Assembly: GCA_019426215.1 (NCBI GenBank) | Contig: CM033394.1 | Span: forward strand, 41,848,423-41,912,422 | Source: Buddleja alternifolia | Lineage: Eukaryota > Streptophyta > Magnoliopsida > Lamiales > Scrophulariaceae | Length of the DNA: 64,000 nucleotides | Direction of reading: 5' to 3' | In this document: piece by piece, positions 1 to 10,857 of the stretch | Numbering within the stretch: position 1 is the first letter of the stretch | How the letters are laid out: each line of letters opens with the position of its first letter | Position numbers and translations under genes: made by a program | Notes under the pieces: generated by a model | Databases searched by the model: none | Seen by the model: the letters and a program-made list of their open reading frames with translations, nothing else | Told to the model about the DNA's origin: nothing

Positions 1-238
1 CCGCATCCAAATGTATTTTACTAGGAGAGTGTATTACACTTGTTATATAATTTGTAAGTTATTTTATAAAATACATATGGGTTTGAATGAGCCGGGAGTG
101 AGCTAGAATTTCCCGAATTTGAAATAGAGGATCTGAAAAAGTCCATTGCATTTATTAATAACTAATAAATATGGTAGTTTAAAACATATATTCTGTACTT
201 TCATTGTGACACGATTGAAGTTCAATGAATCATTACAG

Positions 239-390
239 GCAATCGCGGACCGGGGCGGACCCCACTTGACTGGACCACGAGGCTAAAGCTTGCTGCTGGG
301 GCAGCTCGAGGGCTCGCCTTCATTCACAACTCATGCAAGTCCCTTAGGCTTGTGCACGGGAACATCAAATCTACCAACATTCTCATAGAC
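239..390 (+). pseudogene. LRR-III-type receptor-like kinase exon fragment
   Basis: The + strand is open from codon 241 to 390 and reads as about 50 residues of a kinase C-lobe: [20 protein letters not shown], then IHNSC, then [11 protein letters not shown]. The HGN in place of the catalytic HRD is typical of plant LRR subfamily III receptor-like kinases, many of which are predicted inactive. The fragment begins directly after a splice-acceptor-like TTACAG (233-238) and stops abruptly at 390 in AT-rich sequence. No N-lobe, activation loop or LRR region is present nearby. It is therefore a stray exon piece, either carried by a transposon or left from a decayed gene. It is unrelated to the LRK10-like kinases further right, which lie on the other strand. 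Confidence 0.72.
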
Positions 391-1104
391 ATATACATAT
401 TAAACTGTATTCAATATTTTAAATAATCATTTCAGTTAAAGCATGATTGTGATATTACATCAATGCTATCAAATATTTCTCGTTTGTAAATACGCAATCT
501 GCGCATGTGAAATGTTTTAGTTAATATATATGTTATTCATTGTATCTATCAGTAAATACATACTCATATATGAATATATTGAAAGATTTGTATATAATTA
601 ATTTAACATTTACAATAATATAAAATTATGCTTTGTGAATTTAAGATTCCCTCCGAATTTCTTTCATAATATGAGTTTCCGCTCAAATTCTTCACGATGT
701 TCAAGTCAAATGACAAGTTCTGGCAGTATTTTGAATCTTTTGTCAAAAAATTGAATTTTTCTAGCGCTGATGACGAAAATTGCAATCTAGTCAAAATCTA
801 TAAAATGAAAAATTGGAGTGGCAATATGAAAAGTTGTAATTGACTCCTTTGTGAATTATGAGTGAAATCGACCGAACCCTGCTCGAACTAGAGTTTTGGT
901 CATGGGTAGTTCTTACATAGATTAGTGTGGGTCCATACCTACTCTTTTAATTCGGTCCAGGTAAAACCCAACCATTGACACATGCCTAGCTACTACGCAT
1001 GTCAAACTTTCTATCTTGAACAAAATCAACAGCAAGACCAACCTGAAAACAATAGTTTAAACAAGTTATGAACTTTAGATTTGAGAGACTTGGTGTACAA
1101 GTCC
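391..1104. other. No gene seen; AT-rich sequence plus intron-like flank of E1
   Basis: I see no credible coding sequence here. The part from about 925 to 1104 resembles 37,200-37,480, which is the flank just downstream (minus strand) of a related ectodomain remnant, so it is probably old intron sequence of a receptor kinase gene. Confidence 0.5.
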
Positions 1105-1391
1105 TAGAATGAGCCATGAGGCCTGTCCGGGCAGAAGCACCAAAACTGGTAAGAAGTCGCATTAAAGCCGCAAAGTCCACCACTCGATTCACAAAACTGC
1201 TACCATCATTGGCCGTCCATCTCAGCACAAACCCTCTTCTCAGTACTTCTAAAAGACTTCCCCTTCCAAGGTTTCCATCCTATACATGCTCTTTCACCGG
1301 TAGTACTGCATTTGTAAAATTTTCATTATTATCATACAATGGCAAACCCAATCATTTTTAATCATCTGCATCGCTAGACCTCATAAGAGTC

Positions 1392-3020
1392 TTGTTCAAA
1401 GTATGGGCCGATATCCGATGATATCGGCCGACATATAACCAGATCGGCGCCGTCCGATCCTATAAAAACGCTCGATACGGTATGTAATCCGGCATGTATA
1501 GTATCGCCGATATTATCGGATATCATCCGATATTATCACTGATACAATGATAATATCGGCTAACTTGGATATTATTGGCCGATATAATGATAATATCGAC
1601 GATATTTATTCTCTCAAATATACAAATGTGTTTCTTGATTTCATTGTGTATTTGAGAAACTATCATGAGGGTTATCGATTTTTATAGTGTACAAACTTCA
1701 TGAGAATACTAAGAAATGTAAGACTAATTACATTATCATAATAGGCATAAACATAATAATTTAACCCCATAATCAAATTTCCTATTACGAGTTCATGGAT
1801 CTTTATAATTGCATAACACAAATTATATGAATACGTACCTTGATCCATGTATTACTATGAATAGATTGAGCAAGGTGTGTTGGTGTGGATCTCCGAGTCT
1901 TGGATCTTCACCTTTCTCCTTGGTTTCGGGATGATGGTTCCCTTGTGTATTTCTTGAGCTCCACCACTTGATTCACCACCAATACACTATCTATTCACTC
2001 AATTCTTTTCCTCTCTAATGTACTGAATTACGTAATATTAGCATTCATAGAAAGAATGAATTATGTCTCTATTTATAGCCAAACTTTAGGAGTGAATAAA
2101 ATTTATCAGTATCTTGGTGGTTATCAAGATCTTTGGATACTTATCTCAAATATTTGATCAAGTGAAAGGTAGTGCCAAAACTCTATTTGGTTTAGGACTC
2201 TTTCTTCCCATCAAAGTGTAAAGTCCCAAGAGTTCTTAATTAATTGAATGACTAGGCTCATAAGATATTATTATTCTAACCCGATACACTTATAAGTCTT
2301 TTAATAAAATATATGACTTAGGCCAATCATAATATTGGGCTTGACTAAAAAGTCCAACAAGAAATAGTAGAAGAGGTCCTAATCTTCCATAACCATTATG
2401 TGTGGAATGTATGTATGAATGTTTTTGTTTGGCATGGCAGCACTATATGTAGCCTGTGAAGGTCTTTGTATATGAATAATATATTGGAAATAGTAATTAA
2501 ATTTTTACCAAAAAAAGAGGAAATAGTAATTAAATGTTCAATTGATAGATTGCATTTGAAAATACCTAGAATCTTACATGGAAGGACTACGTAGAAGAAA
2601 TAGCTAGAATCTCACAGTAAGAAATTTCAAATTGATAGATTATATGGAAGGAAAATTATTTGGAGCAATAAAAGAATCCGATAATATTCTTTTGTCTATA
2701 TGTTGCTTGAGAGAAAAATTTATAGAATCTTGTTGTGGCTAACTAAGTGTATTCATGTATTATATCTATGCATTACTTTCGTAAGCGATTAGAATGACAT
2801 ATTTAACTTTAGTGATGGTTGATGTTGCAAAAACTTTTAATATGTATTTATAAGTAACAATTAGTGTTATTTATTTTTTTCTCTAATTTCACTGATTTTC
2901 TATAATTTTTGGAGCATTTATAATGTTTTTATATCGTATTGCCCGATAATATTCTGATACGCCGCGATCGATATGGAATAGCACCCCCGATATTATCGCC
3001 CATACCGCGACTTTGAACAA
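1392..3020. mobile_element. TIR DNA transposon inserted in E1
   Basis: The left end begins TTGTTCAAAGTATGGGC and the right end finishes GCCCATACCGCGACTTTGAA followed by CAA, an imperfect terminal inverted repeat. Both subterminal regions are dense in CGATATTATCGG-type motifs in both orientations. The insertion point is clear because E2 (about 21,500-21,530) and E4 (about 49,660-49,690) carry the uninterrupted exon. I could not find a clean target-site duplication. No transposase is seen, so it is non-autonomous. A probable solo LTR is nested inside it. Confidence 0.7.
1660..2359 (-). mobile_element. Probable solo LTR nested in the TIR element
   Basis: Read on the minus strand, the segment starts TGTTGGACTTTTTAGTC at 2359 and contains a good TATA box (CTATAAATAGAG near 2,075-2,085), as in copia-type LTRs. 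Five-base direct repeats AGAAA flank it at 1655-1659 and 2360-2364. The 3' terminus reads GATAG rather than the usual CA, so that boundary is uncertain. No internal retrotransposon sequence is present. Confidence 0.42.
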
Positions 3021-3509
3021 TGATTAAAACCCTCTGACAATGATGAATTTGTGCAGTTTGAGAACAAATGGAGCCTTGTTACATTATCAGCAAAATCGTA
3101 CCGGGTTATAGGTAAAATTGTGTTTCTGATTCTTGGAACACAACCTGCAGACTCATTAAACTTGAAAATGCAGAATTAAATGCGCGAAGAGATTTGATTT
3201 GGTAGAATATATCTTCAACCACAAAATCATTCCCAAGCGACTGAAGAACAGGAAATCCATTATGATTACAATTGAGCATAAATCCAGGGTACCCACAATA
3301 GGATTCTTGTTGGCCTGAAATATAAAATGGATAGGTTATATTTGGGCCCTTTCCACAATCTCGTGGAACGCATGCTTCGTACCGATAATCAGCGCAAGAC
3401 GATCTTTTCGATAGAATTACACAAAAACTACAAAGGTTTAGAGATATCAAGAACAAAAACTACAAAGGTTTAGAGATATTAAGAAAGTGTGTGTATTGTT
3501 TTCATTCAT

Positions 3510-4878
3510 CTGGAAAATCTGGAAAGAATTGTTAGACTACGTGTATGATAAATGTGTGTGTGATTTTAAGATATATAGTTGAATGAATTGACTATGCTAA
3601 TCTCTGACCTCTAAACTGTAAGTATCATGAGAATATTGAATGCGCTTCACGTATAGAGACTAGAGTTGTCGTTATAATATTACATTCTTTGATCGAAGTT
3701 TCTTTTTTTACTTGTTGAAAATGAAATGAAGACATCAGGTGGAATCCATAGTGACTACAACACCAAAATGACTTTTTTTTTTTTTTTTTTGAGGAGCCAC
3801 TAAAATGAATTGATCTACCATGAAATGTTAATTTTGCTAAATTTTGCTGAGACATATAGGTTGATTTGAACACCGTAACGTTGCCTATTTACTTGGAAAT
3901 AGACCATAATCCTCACTAGATCAAGCATTATGGGCCGATCACTATTAGTCATAATACACCCACATAAAGTGGCAAACTTTACGTTAGTGGTGAGGTTGAC
4001 TAAGACATTCAAGTGGAAAGATAAAGATTTACTTTGCTGGTGTTATTCCTTGATCAAAGTTAATACTTGCATTTTAGAGTTATAAAGTTTCTACGAATTG
4101 TCCCAGAATAAATAAATAAATAGAATGATCATTCACAAGACCCACATATGTCATTGATTAGCAAAAGCAAGTCTGAAAAAGAATTCATTACAAAATAAGT
4201 ACTAAAATTATCTTTATCATTATGATTAATTGACTTAGGATGGACTAATGTTTGGAAACTTTGGACAAGAACTTCAGGGTTTATTTCATGTCACTCATTT
4301 TGTTGCTACTCAATAATGTTTGTGAACCGTGGAATTTGTATATGATAATGTCATCAAGTGAAATGATGATATCATCATATATCATTCAGCAACTTACAAC
4401 GCACTTGAATGTATATCCACTTGAGTGACATGGAATGGGCCGAATTTGGAAAAGGGCATGCAAAGACTTTAGAAAACAATTTTTCTTCGTTCATACCACT
4501 AAAGCATTAATTAATTGGTTTTGTGTCTTACGGATGTCATTTTCATGATAATTCGTTAAGATCTTTTTCAATACCAATTTTCTCAATTGTTTATTTTTAC
4601 TAAAAAAGAACATGAAAAACATTTGTAGTTTAATTCATTGGTTCACCTAATAATAGAAATGTCTACATTCTATTATAGTAAATTATATGATAAATTTCTT
4701 CTATTATTGTGATATATTGAAGTTCATAATTAATTATATAGATCCAAGATAATTTGTGAGGCACAACAAATAACAAAATTTTCAGATTGCGCATCGTTAA
4801 ATAGCAATCTTGTGAAACATTGTATTTGTTATTTGGTTCACGTTAATCTTGTGAAACATTGTATTTGTTATTTGGTTC
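3510..4878. other. Duplicated intergenic spacer of the kinase cluster
   Basis: No gene is seen. The stretch aligns by eye with 37,510-38,630 and, more loosely, with 29,400-29,700 and 50,400-50,800. It is therefore the spacer between the start of one receptor kinase gene and the 3' end of the next, copied with the tandem array. It contains a T-rich run at about 3773-3790. Confidence 0.6.
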
Positions 4879-4888
4879 ACCTATTAAC

Positions 4889-6864
4889 GGGCTAATTGCA
4901 TTTTTCGTCCGATATCTTTACAACTGTTGAATTTTGGTATTAATTTTTTTTGATTTATAAAGTCGTCCGATAACTACCAAAAATTGGCAAATTTAGTCCG
5001 ATTTTGATCGAAACCGACCATTTTGGCCGAAATTTGCCACGTGTCAAGTACATGGTGCTGACATGGTAAGCCACATGCATAAATTTGTATTATTGATTGC
5101 ATATGTAATTGTATATTAGGTGTGTCTTATATACCAATTTTATTTTTCAATGTTAATAAAATCATATATTTTCACAAAAATATATTCAATTATAAATAAT
5201 ATTATTAAAATATGTTAATATATTATTTGAATTAATATATTACAGTAAAGATTTTTTTAAAAAAATTAATTATATGTTACGGTAAATAAATAAAAAAATA
5301 ATATTATCTTAATATATTATTTTACCTTAAATTATAAATATATTATTCTCCAATGTTAATATAATCTTAATATATTTTTTCATAAAAATTTATAAAATAT
5401 AAATAATATAAAATAAAATATATTAATATATTATTTGAACTAATGTATTACAGTAAGGATTTTTTTAAATTAATTATATCTTATGAGAAATAAAATAAAT
5501 GAATAATATTACCGTAATATATTATTTTAGGTTTAATTTTGAATATATTATTCTACAATGTAAATATGATCTTAATATATTTTCATAAAAAATTGTTAAA
5601 TATAAATAATATTAAATAAAATATATTAATATATTATTTGAACTAATATATTACAAAAAATATTATTTTTAAAAAAATTATCTATAAAATATATTAATAT
5701 ATTATTTGAACTAATATATTACAACAAATATTATTTTTTAAAAAATTATCTATATATGGTCTTGGGTTTTATGGTAAATAATAATAAAAAATATTATGTA
5801 ATATATTATTTTATATTAAATTAATGATATTTTCGTAAAATATTAAATTAAGACATTAATCACCATTGTATATTAACCAGAAATATGGTTTTGAATTTTT
5901 TATTGTAACATATTTACTGTAATAGATATTATAATTAATTTTTTACCTTAATATATTAATTCATTTAATAGAATAATTTTTTTATTTAATTATAAACATA
6001 ATAATTTAAAAATATATATTATATTAATATTCGGACTAATATTTTATTTTATGGTAAATAAAAAAGTAAATAGTATTAATGTAATATATTATTTTACATT
6101 AAGTTAATGATATATTACCATAATATATCAATTTAAAAAATGTTTCACCCTAATATATTTTTCAGATTTATGGTTTTGAATATTTACTGTAACATATTCT
6201 ATTTGGAATAATGTTTTATTTTAGTAAGATATGTGATTAAAAATATTAAAATATAATAGATACTAATATATATTTTAAAACAAATGAAATACATGTTTTG
6301 TATTTAACAATTTTTTTTATTAATTGCATATAAGAGCCAACAATATATAATTCATATATATAATTAATTTTTTTTAAAAAAAATCTTCACCGTAGTATAT
6401 TAGTTCGAATAATATATAAAAATATTTTATTAATAATGAAGAATATATTGAGATTATATTACATTGAAGAATAAAATTGGTATATAAGATACATCTAATG
6501 TACAATTACATTTGAATACAACCAATACTACCAAATTGTACATGTGGCTTAGTAGTTTGAGTGTTGGGCTTCCATGTTTTAGACCCAAGTTCAAATCCCA
6601 AAAAATTTATTATTTAGCCAAATGGCATGCCACCTCATCAATTTGTCAAGTCAGCGTCCATTTGGCGGGAAAATTAGAAAATCCCCAATTTAAGTCCACA
6701 TCAGCGCACACGTGGCAAATTCGGGCCAAATTGGTCTGCTCCGGTCAAAATCAAACTAAAATTGCCAATTTTTCGTAGTTATCGGACGACTTTGCAAATC
6801 TAAAAAGAATCAGGACCAAAATCCAAAAGTGGTAAAGATACCGGGCGAAAAATGTAATTAACCC
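4889..6864. mobile_element. Non-autonomous Mutator-like element (long TIR, 10 bp TSD)
   Basis: The element starts GGGCTAATTGCATTTTTCG and ends with the inverse CGAAAAATGTAATTAACCC. The similarity of the ends continues inward for roughly 200 bp. It is flanked by a perfect 10 bp direct repeat ACCTATTAAC at 4879-4888 and 6865-6874, the length expected for Mutator-like elements. Paralogous spacers at about 39,150 and 51,780 show the uninterrupted site. The interior is extremely AT-rich, with recurring ATATTATTTGAACTAATATA units, and encodes no transposase. The open frame at 6512-6778 is only the right TIR. Confidence 0.88.
6545..6599 (+). other. tRNA-like A-box/B-box pair inside the Mutator-like element
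   Basis: TGGCTTAGTAG (6545-6555) and AGTTCAAATCCC (6588-6599) match the internal pol III A-box and B-box consensus at tRNA-like spacing. The stretch does not fold into a recognisable complete tRNA and has no counterpart in the left TIR, so it is an asymmetric addition. It may be a SINE head or degenerate tRNA-derived sequence. Confidence 0.35.
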
Positions 6865-6874
6865 ACCTATTAAC

Positions 6875-7221
6875 ATAAAGTAACTACGTATCAAATAAAA
6901 CTCAATAGTAGACTAACTGTAAAAATCCAAAGATTTTACTTTAGGAGAATAAAACAGAAAAAAATATATTGTGGGTTATTATAAAACTCTGAAAACCTAA
7001 AGAAAATTAAATATAAGTTGAACAGGATATAATTCCTTAAAAAAGAACCTCAATAAACTAGCTTAACTAGAATATAAATAACCATAAATAACTAAAAATA
7101 GTCAATTGCATAAATGAAACCTAATCAGAAGCAAGTTGAAACTCAATTGAATTTTGCTCCAGGTCTTCATTTATATGACGAAGATAAACCTAGCTATTGT
7201 GTAGTTTCAAATGGTCTTTTC
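6875..7221. other. Duplicated spacer downstream of K1
   Basis: No gene. The stretch is homologous to about 39,150-39,510, 31,540-31,950 and 51,780-52,190, which precede K3, K2 and K4 in the same relation. Confidence 0.55.
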
Positions 7222-7237
7222 GAAATACTAACAAGAA

Positions 7238-7779
7238 TATGTTTCACAGAACACGTCTTCCCAATCTCTCTCTAACCCCTAACCCTCTTTTTTTCTTCTT
7301 TTTTCCTCCGCCGGTGATGGCTTGGTGAAACAATTGTCTACTTCACCACTGTTACCACCACCGTCGTCGGCGGGTTGAGTTCAAATACCCTTCTTCAAGT
7401 TGTACATCACAGCTTCAAATCTGACGAGACGGATATGGATCTAACGAGACAGAGACAGATCTGACGAGATGAAGACGGGTGATACATAAGTTTTTATATA
7501 GCGTTATAGATATTTTGTTTAGTATTTTATTTTCTCTCTCGTATAAAGTTTGTTTTCTCTCTCGAATGAAAGTTTCGTATCTCCTTGAATAGGAGTTGCA
7601 CATGAACTTTCTTGTTTTCGTTTGAGAGTTTTTAAAATTCGTTATCTTCAAGAAACTTGATAGTTGGTGTTTCAGATGTTCTTACTACATCGTTTGAGTC
7701 GATATGAATTGTATTATTTCAGGCGTTGTAAACTTTCGATTGAATGATATATAAGACTGAGTTTTCTTAAAAAAAAAAA
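7238..7779 (+). mobile_element. Poly(A)-tailed retroposon with 16 bp TSD
   Basis: A 542 bp insertion ending in an A-rich tail (from about 7769) is flanked by a 16 bp direct repeat GAAATACTAACAAGAA at 7222-7237 and 7780-7795, the signature of L1-type target-primed reverse transcription. The uninterrupted site is visible near 31,955, 39,515 and 52,195 (AAAATACTAACT). The left third is unusually GC-rich (CCTCCGCCGGTGATGGC, CGTCGTCGGCGGG), while the right part looks like a 3' UTR. No tRNA-like head and no long ORF is visible. It could be a 5'-truncated LINE or a processed transcript. Confidence 0.75.
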
Positions 7780-7984
7780 GAAATACTAACAAGAAATTGA
7801 AAAATATAAAGAAAAAAGGTGATACGGCAGTGTAAAAGGTGGCAAGGAAAAATGGATGTTCTTACTATTTCTAACAGGAAGAACGAGATTGAACTCTTAA
7901 AATAATTTATGGAATTTTAATACCAATTTCCTTCTCACAGTTGGGATGAAATATAGTAACTTATTACATCGATGACTCGTAAGT

Positions 7985-9102
7985 CTAAACATCGATTGCC
8001 AATCTAGTTGATGAAGATAAGTAAGGATTAGGTGGTATCTGCACAGACTCCAGTTTCCTTTCCAACATTTCCACAACCCTTGTCATCGACGGCCTATCTT
8101 TCGGGTCAGTCTGTATGCACCACAACCCAACAATTGTAAGTTTTCTTTTCTTATCTTCCTCAACAACACCATCACGATCCTCCTCATCAGCATTCACTTC
8201 AATATGTTTGTACACCCAATGTGGAAGTACGTCTCGCTCGTACTATCACTTGGTCCTGTATCGACGTTTCTCCTTTCTCCAACTATGTCCAACACCATCA
8301 TTCCGTAGCTATATACATCTGATTTGTGAGAAACTTCTCCAAAGTTCCTACAAAATACTTCTGGTGCAATGTACCTAACCGTCCCTCTTACCCCCATCAT
8401 CGACACGAAGCTGGCTGTGTCGGGACATAGTTTAGTCAATCCAAAATCTGCAATCTTTGGATGAAAATCCTTGTCTAGAAGAATATTGTGAGGCTTTATA
8501 TCAAAGTGCAAAATCCGCATGTTACACCCTCGGTGTAAGTATTCGAGCCCTCGAGCAATCCCTACTGCAATCTCAAACAACTTTTCCCATCCCAAATGGC
8601 CTTCTTGTGATAAGAACTTGTCAAGAGAGCCATTTGGCATGAATTCATAAACGAGAGCTCTTTTAGAGCCCTCAACGCAAAATCCCAAAAGAGTTACAAT
8701 GTTTATGTGGGAAGTTCTAGTAATGCTTGCAACCTCATTCACAAAATCTTCACTATCCTTTCTAGATTCATCCAAGATTTTAACGGCCACTAGACGACCA
8801 TCGTGTAACTTTCCTTTGTAAACACTACCATAGCCTCCTTTTCCTAGGTTGTCACTAAATGACTTGGTCATTTTCTTTAGTTGTGAGTATTTGTATCTTT
8901 TACGCGCGAGATCCTCGTGGTTCTTCAGAAAGATTTCCACGTTCTCGTTGTTAAATGCGTGCTTCTTTTTCTTCTTCATCCTTTTAATTAAGGTTAGTAA
9001 GATTACGAGGGAGGTGATCACGATCAGGAGAGCAGTAAAACCTGTGGTGAGAAGGGAGCTCTCATAAAGCAAAAATAAACTGAGAGGATTTTTTCTTGCC
9101 AT
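7985..9102 (-). pseudogene. K1: LRK10-like transmembrane/kinase exon, frameshifted
   Basis: The exon encodes a transmembrane helix, a Lys-rich stop-transfer (MKKKKKHAF), then a Ser/Thr kinase domain with [13 protein letters not shown] (glycine loop), VAVKIL (ATP lysine), [12 protein letters not shown] (non-RD catalytic loop), IADFGLTKL and RYIAPEVF. Non-RD kinases of this kind are typical of the LRK10L/PR5K-like group. Compared with K2 and K3, one C is missing near 8,215-8,225, so the frame breaks in the C-lobe. The last ~70 codons continue in another frame (7985-8215). A TCG-to-TAG change also truncates the conserved tail STYESSI. The expected ectodomain exon is E2, about 12 kb upstream on the minus strand beyond the integrated virus. 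Confidence 0.88.
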
Positions 9103-9604
9103 AATGTTTAGATTTGAGATACTTACATATTACTAAAATTTGTCGTAATTTGATTTTTCCTGCAACTGAAGGAATCAAGAACACAAATCAGGCACAATTA
9201 ATCAAATAAAAAAGGAATTCTAATGATCATTAGTGACATATCTTTAATGACAACTAATGACAACTTAGTGACAACAATTATAGTTGTCACTTTATTTGTG
9301 TTGTCACTAAGTTATCACGGAAAAATTGCATTTTTCATAAATTAATTTGGCGTGTTCGATATATGGTACTTTAATATTGGGGGTGACAATGTAGGTACAA
9401 TAATGATACAAAAATTGACACATTGAGTATAAATTTGGCCGAAAAATCTAAAATTAACTGGAGATTGTCACTAGCTATGCACATGACATCAAATTTTGGG
9501 GATTTTTTCTAATTTGGTGGGTAAATTGATGATGTAACATCCAATTAGACAATAAATTGATAACATGGTGGTCAATTGAACAAAATTCAATTTTTTTGCT
9601 ACTA

Positions 9605-9659
9605 GAGGTTTGAATCCATGACCTTTGAGCTAAAATTAAATACTTCCACCACTACACCA
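9605..9659 (-). other. tRNA-like A-box/B-box pair
   Basis: On the minus strand, TGGTGTAGTGG (9649-9659) matches the pol III A-box and GGATTCAAACCTC (9605-9617) matches the B-box, at tRNA-like spacing. A full tRNA fold is not evident. It may be a SINE head or a relic tRNA fragment. Confidence 0.35.
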
Positions 9660-10248
9660 GATGCCAAAACTTGTTTTCATTAGCTTTTATTTAGTTGCCT
9701 AGAGTATTTAATTAATAATTTATCAATATTTTTCTCCAAAGTAATTTTATTTTTAAAATAAAAATATATCTTTAACAATATTGCAGTAAAATTTATTTAA
9801 ATTACAAATACATACGAACATTTAAAAATAATTATATTTAAGTATTTAATCAGTTTCTAAATCTTTTTAATTTTATACATTGATTATTATTGATAATATA
9901 TTTTAGTTGGTAAATTATTATATAATTGAATGTTCTAATATATAATTTATCAATATTATTTTCGCAGAAAACATTATTTTTCTAGAAAAATATTATATGT
10001 AACATAATTTTTATTTAGATATACATATATTCTTATATATAATTTTTTCATAGATACCAAAAACTTATGTATTTATTTTTATCTTTTTATACATCGATTA
10101 AAAATAGTTAATATATATTAAAGATTTATAAGAACAAGTATGTGTACAAAATATATAATTATTCAGATAGATCATAATTAAAATAATTGCATATTTTATA
10201 ATAAATCTTAGATTTAATAATTGTATATTCGACATATATAATTACTCA

Positions 10249-10251
<3 letters not shown>

Positions 10252-10281
<30 letters not shown>
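10252..10281. repeat. (AT)n microsatellite
   Basis: Uninterrupted alternating A/T for about 30 bases. Similar tracts lie at about 34,271-34,308 and 39,626-39,650. Confidence 0.9.
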
Positions 10282-10284
<3 letters not shown>

Positions 10285-10327
10285 TGATAAATTGATAATG
10301 CTACAAAATATTAGTTCTAGATATTAA

Positions 10328-10735
10328 GGCAATGTTTGGTTATGTTTTCATACCATGTTTGGTCCAAAATTCTCACCAAATCATGTTTGATTCACAAAAT
10401 ATTTGGTCAAATATACACTACTTTTTTTGTCCAAAAAAAATATAATAATTATTTTTCATCTTTCTACACCTATTTTGTCCGTACACTACTCTCTCTGTGC
10501 TCTCTCTCTTCTCTCTCCTCTCTAACAGACAAAAGCTTTTTGATTTGACTGCTACAGTAACTTTTGTTCCCTCTGGAAACAAAACCAAACATTATCTCAC
10601 AAAAAAAAACACACCCAAAAATCAACTCCCAAAATAAAACCAAACACAATCTCATCAAACACGCACGTGTCCCCATAAATTTCTCACCAATAATTCTCAC
10701 CTAAATACCATCCCAAAACATAACCAAACATAGCC
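10328..10735. mobile_element. Tourist-type MITE (PIF/Harbinger)
   Basis: The 408 bp element begins GGCAATGTTTGGTTATGTTT and ends with the inverse AAACATAACCAAACATAGCC, about 20 bp of TIR with one mismatch. It is flanked by TAA at 10325-10327 and 10736-10738, the 3 bp target duplication expected for PIF/Harbinger MITEs. No coding content. Confidence 0.88.
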
Positions 10736-10857
10736 TAAATATTTGAATATTGATAAATCACATTACTATGTCAGACGTCGAAATGCATATAAGTAACTAA
10801 ATGGAAGCTAACTAAAACAACTTGTCTGTTGTGGTGGAGAGATGGAAGTGTCAAATT

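Larger units (their letters stand above)
1105..3509 (-). pseudogene. E1: broken LRK10-like ectodomain exon (GUB_WAK_bind), split by a transposon
   Basis: On the minus strand, ATG 3507-3509 opens a signal-peptide-like segment followed by SCADYRYEACVPRDCGKGPN and ITYPFY, the cysteine pattern of the GUB_WAK_bind domain that forms the outer part of LRK10-like receptor kinases. The exon is homologous to E4 (49,354-50,122). It is dead in several ways. A 32 bp tandem duplication (copies starting at 3428 and 3460) shifts the frame in the signal peptide. A further frameshift lies near 3,135-3,165. A 1.6 kb transposon (1392-3020) separates the first part (3021-3509) from the C-terminal WAK-associated part (1105-1391), which can be recognised only by alignment to E2 and E4. 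A matching kinase exon would lie left of the window. Confidence 0.85.
9103..10327. other. AT-rich non-coding stretch, transposon-like
   Basis: No gene. The stretch starts with a small hairpin (ACTTAGTGACAACA near 9267 against TGTTGTCACTAAGT near 9305), followed by sequence resembling one end of a Mutator-like element (GGAAAAATTGCATTTTTCAT). I cannot find a matching right end. It may be the remnant of a truncated element occupying the intron of the E2-K1 gene. Confidence 0.4.

Noticed and set aside
5130..6400. CRISPR-like or tandem array of ATATTATTTGAACTAATATA units
   Set aside because: Units are irregular, AT-rich and inside a transposon core; the organism is a plant.
6545..6599. Genuine tRNA gene
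   Set aside because: Only the internal boxes match; stems and a full cloverleaf are not supported.
6512..6778. 88-codon frame on the + strand
   Set aside because: Consists of the terminal repeat of the Mutator-like element.
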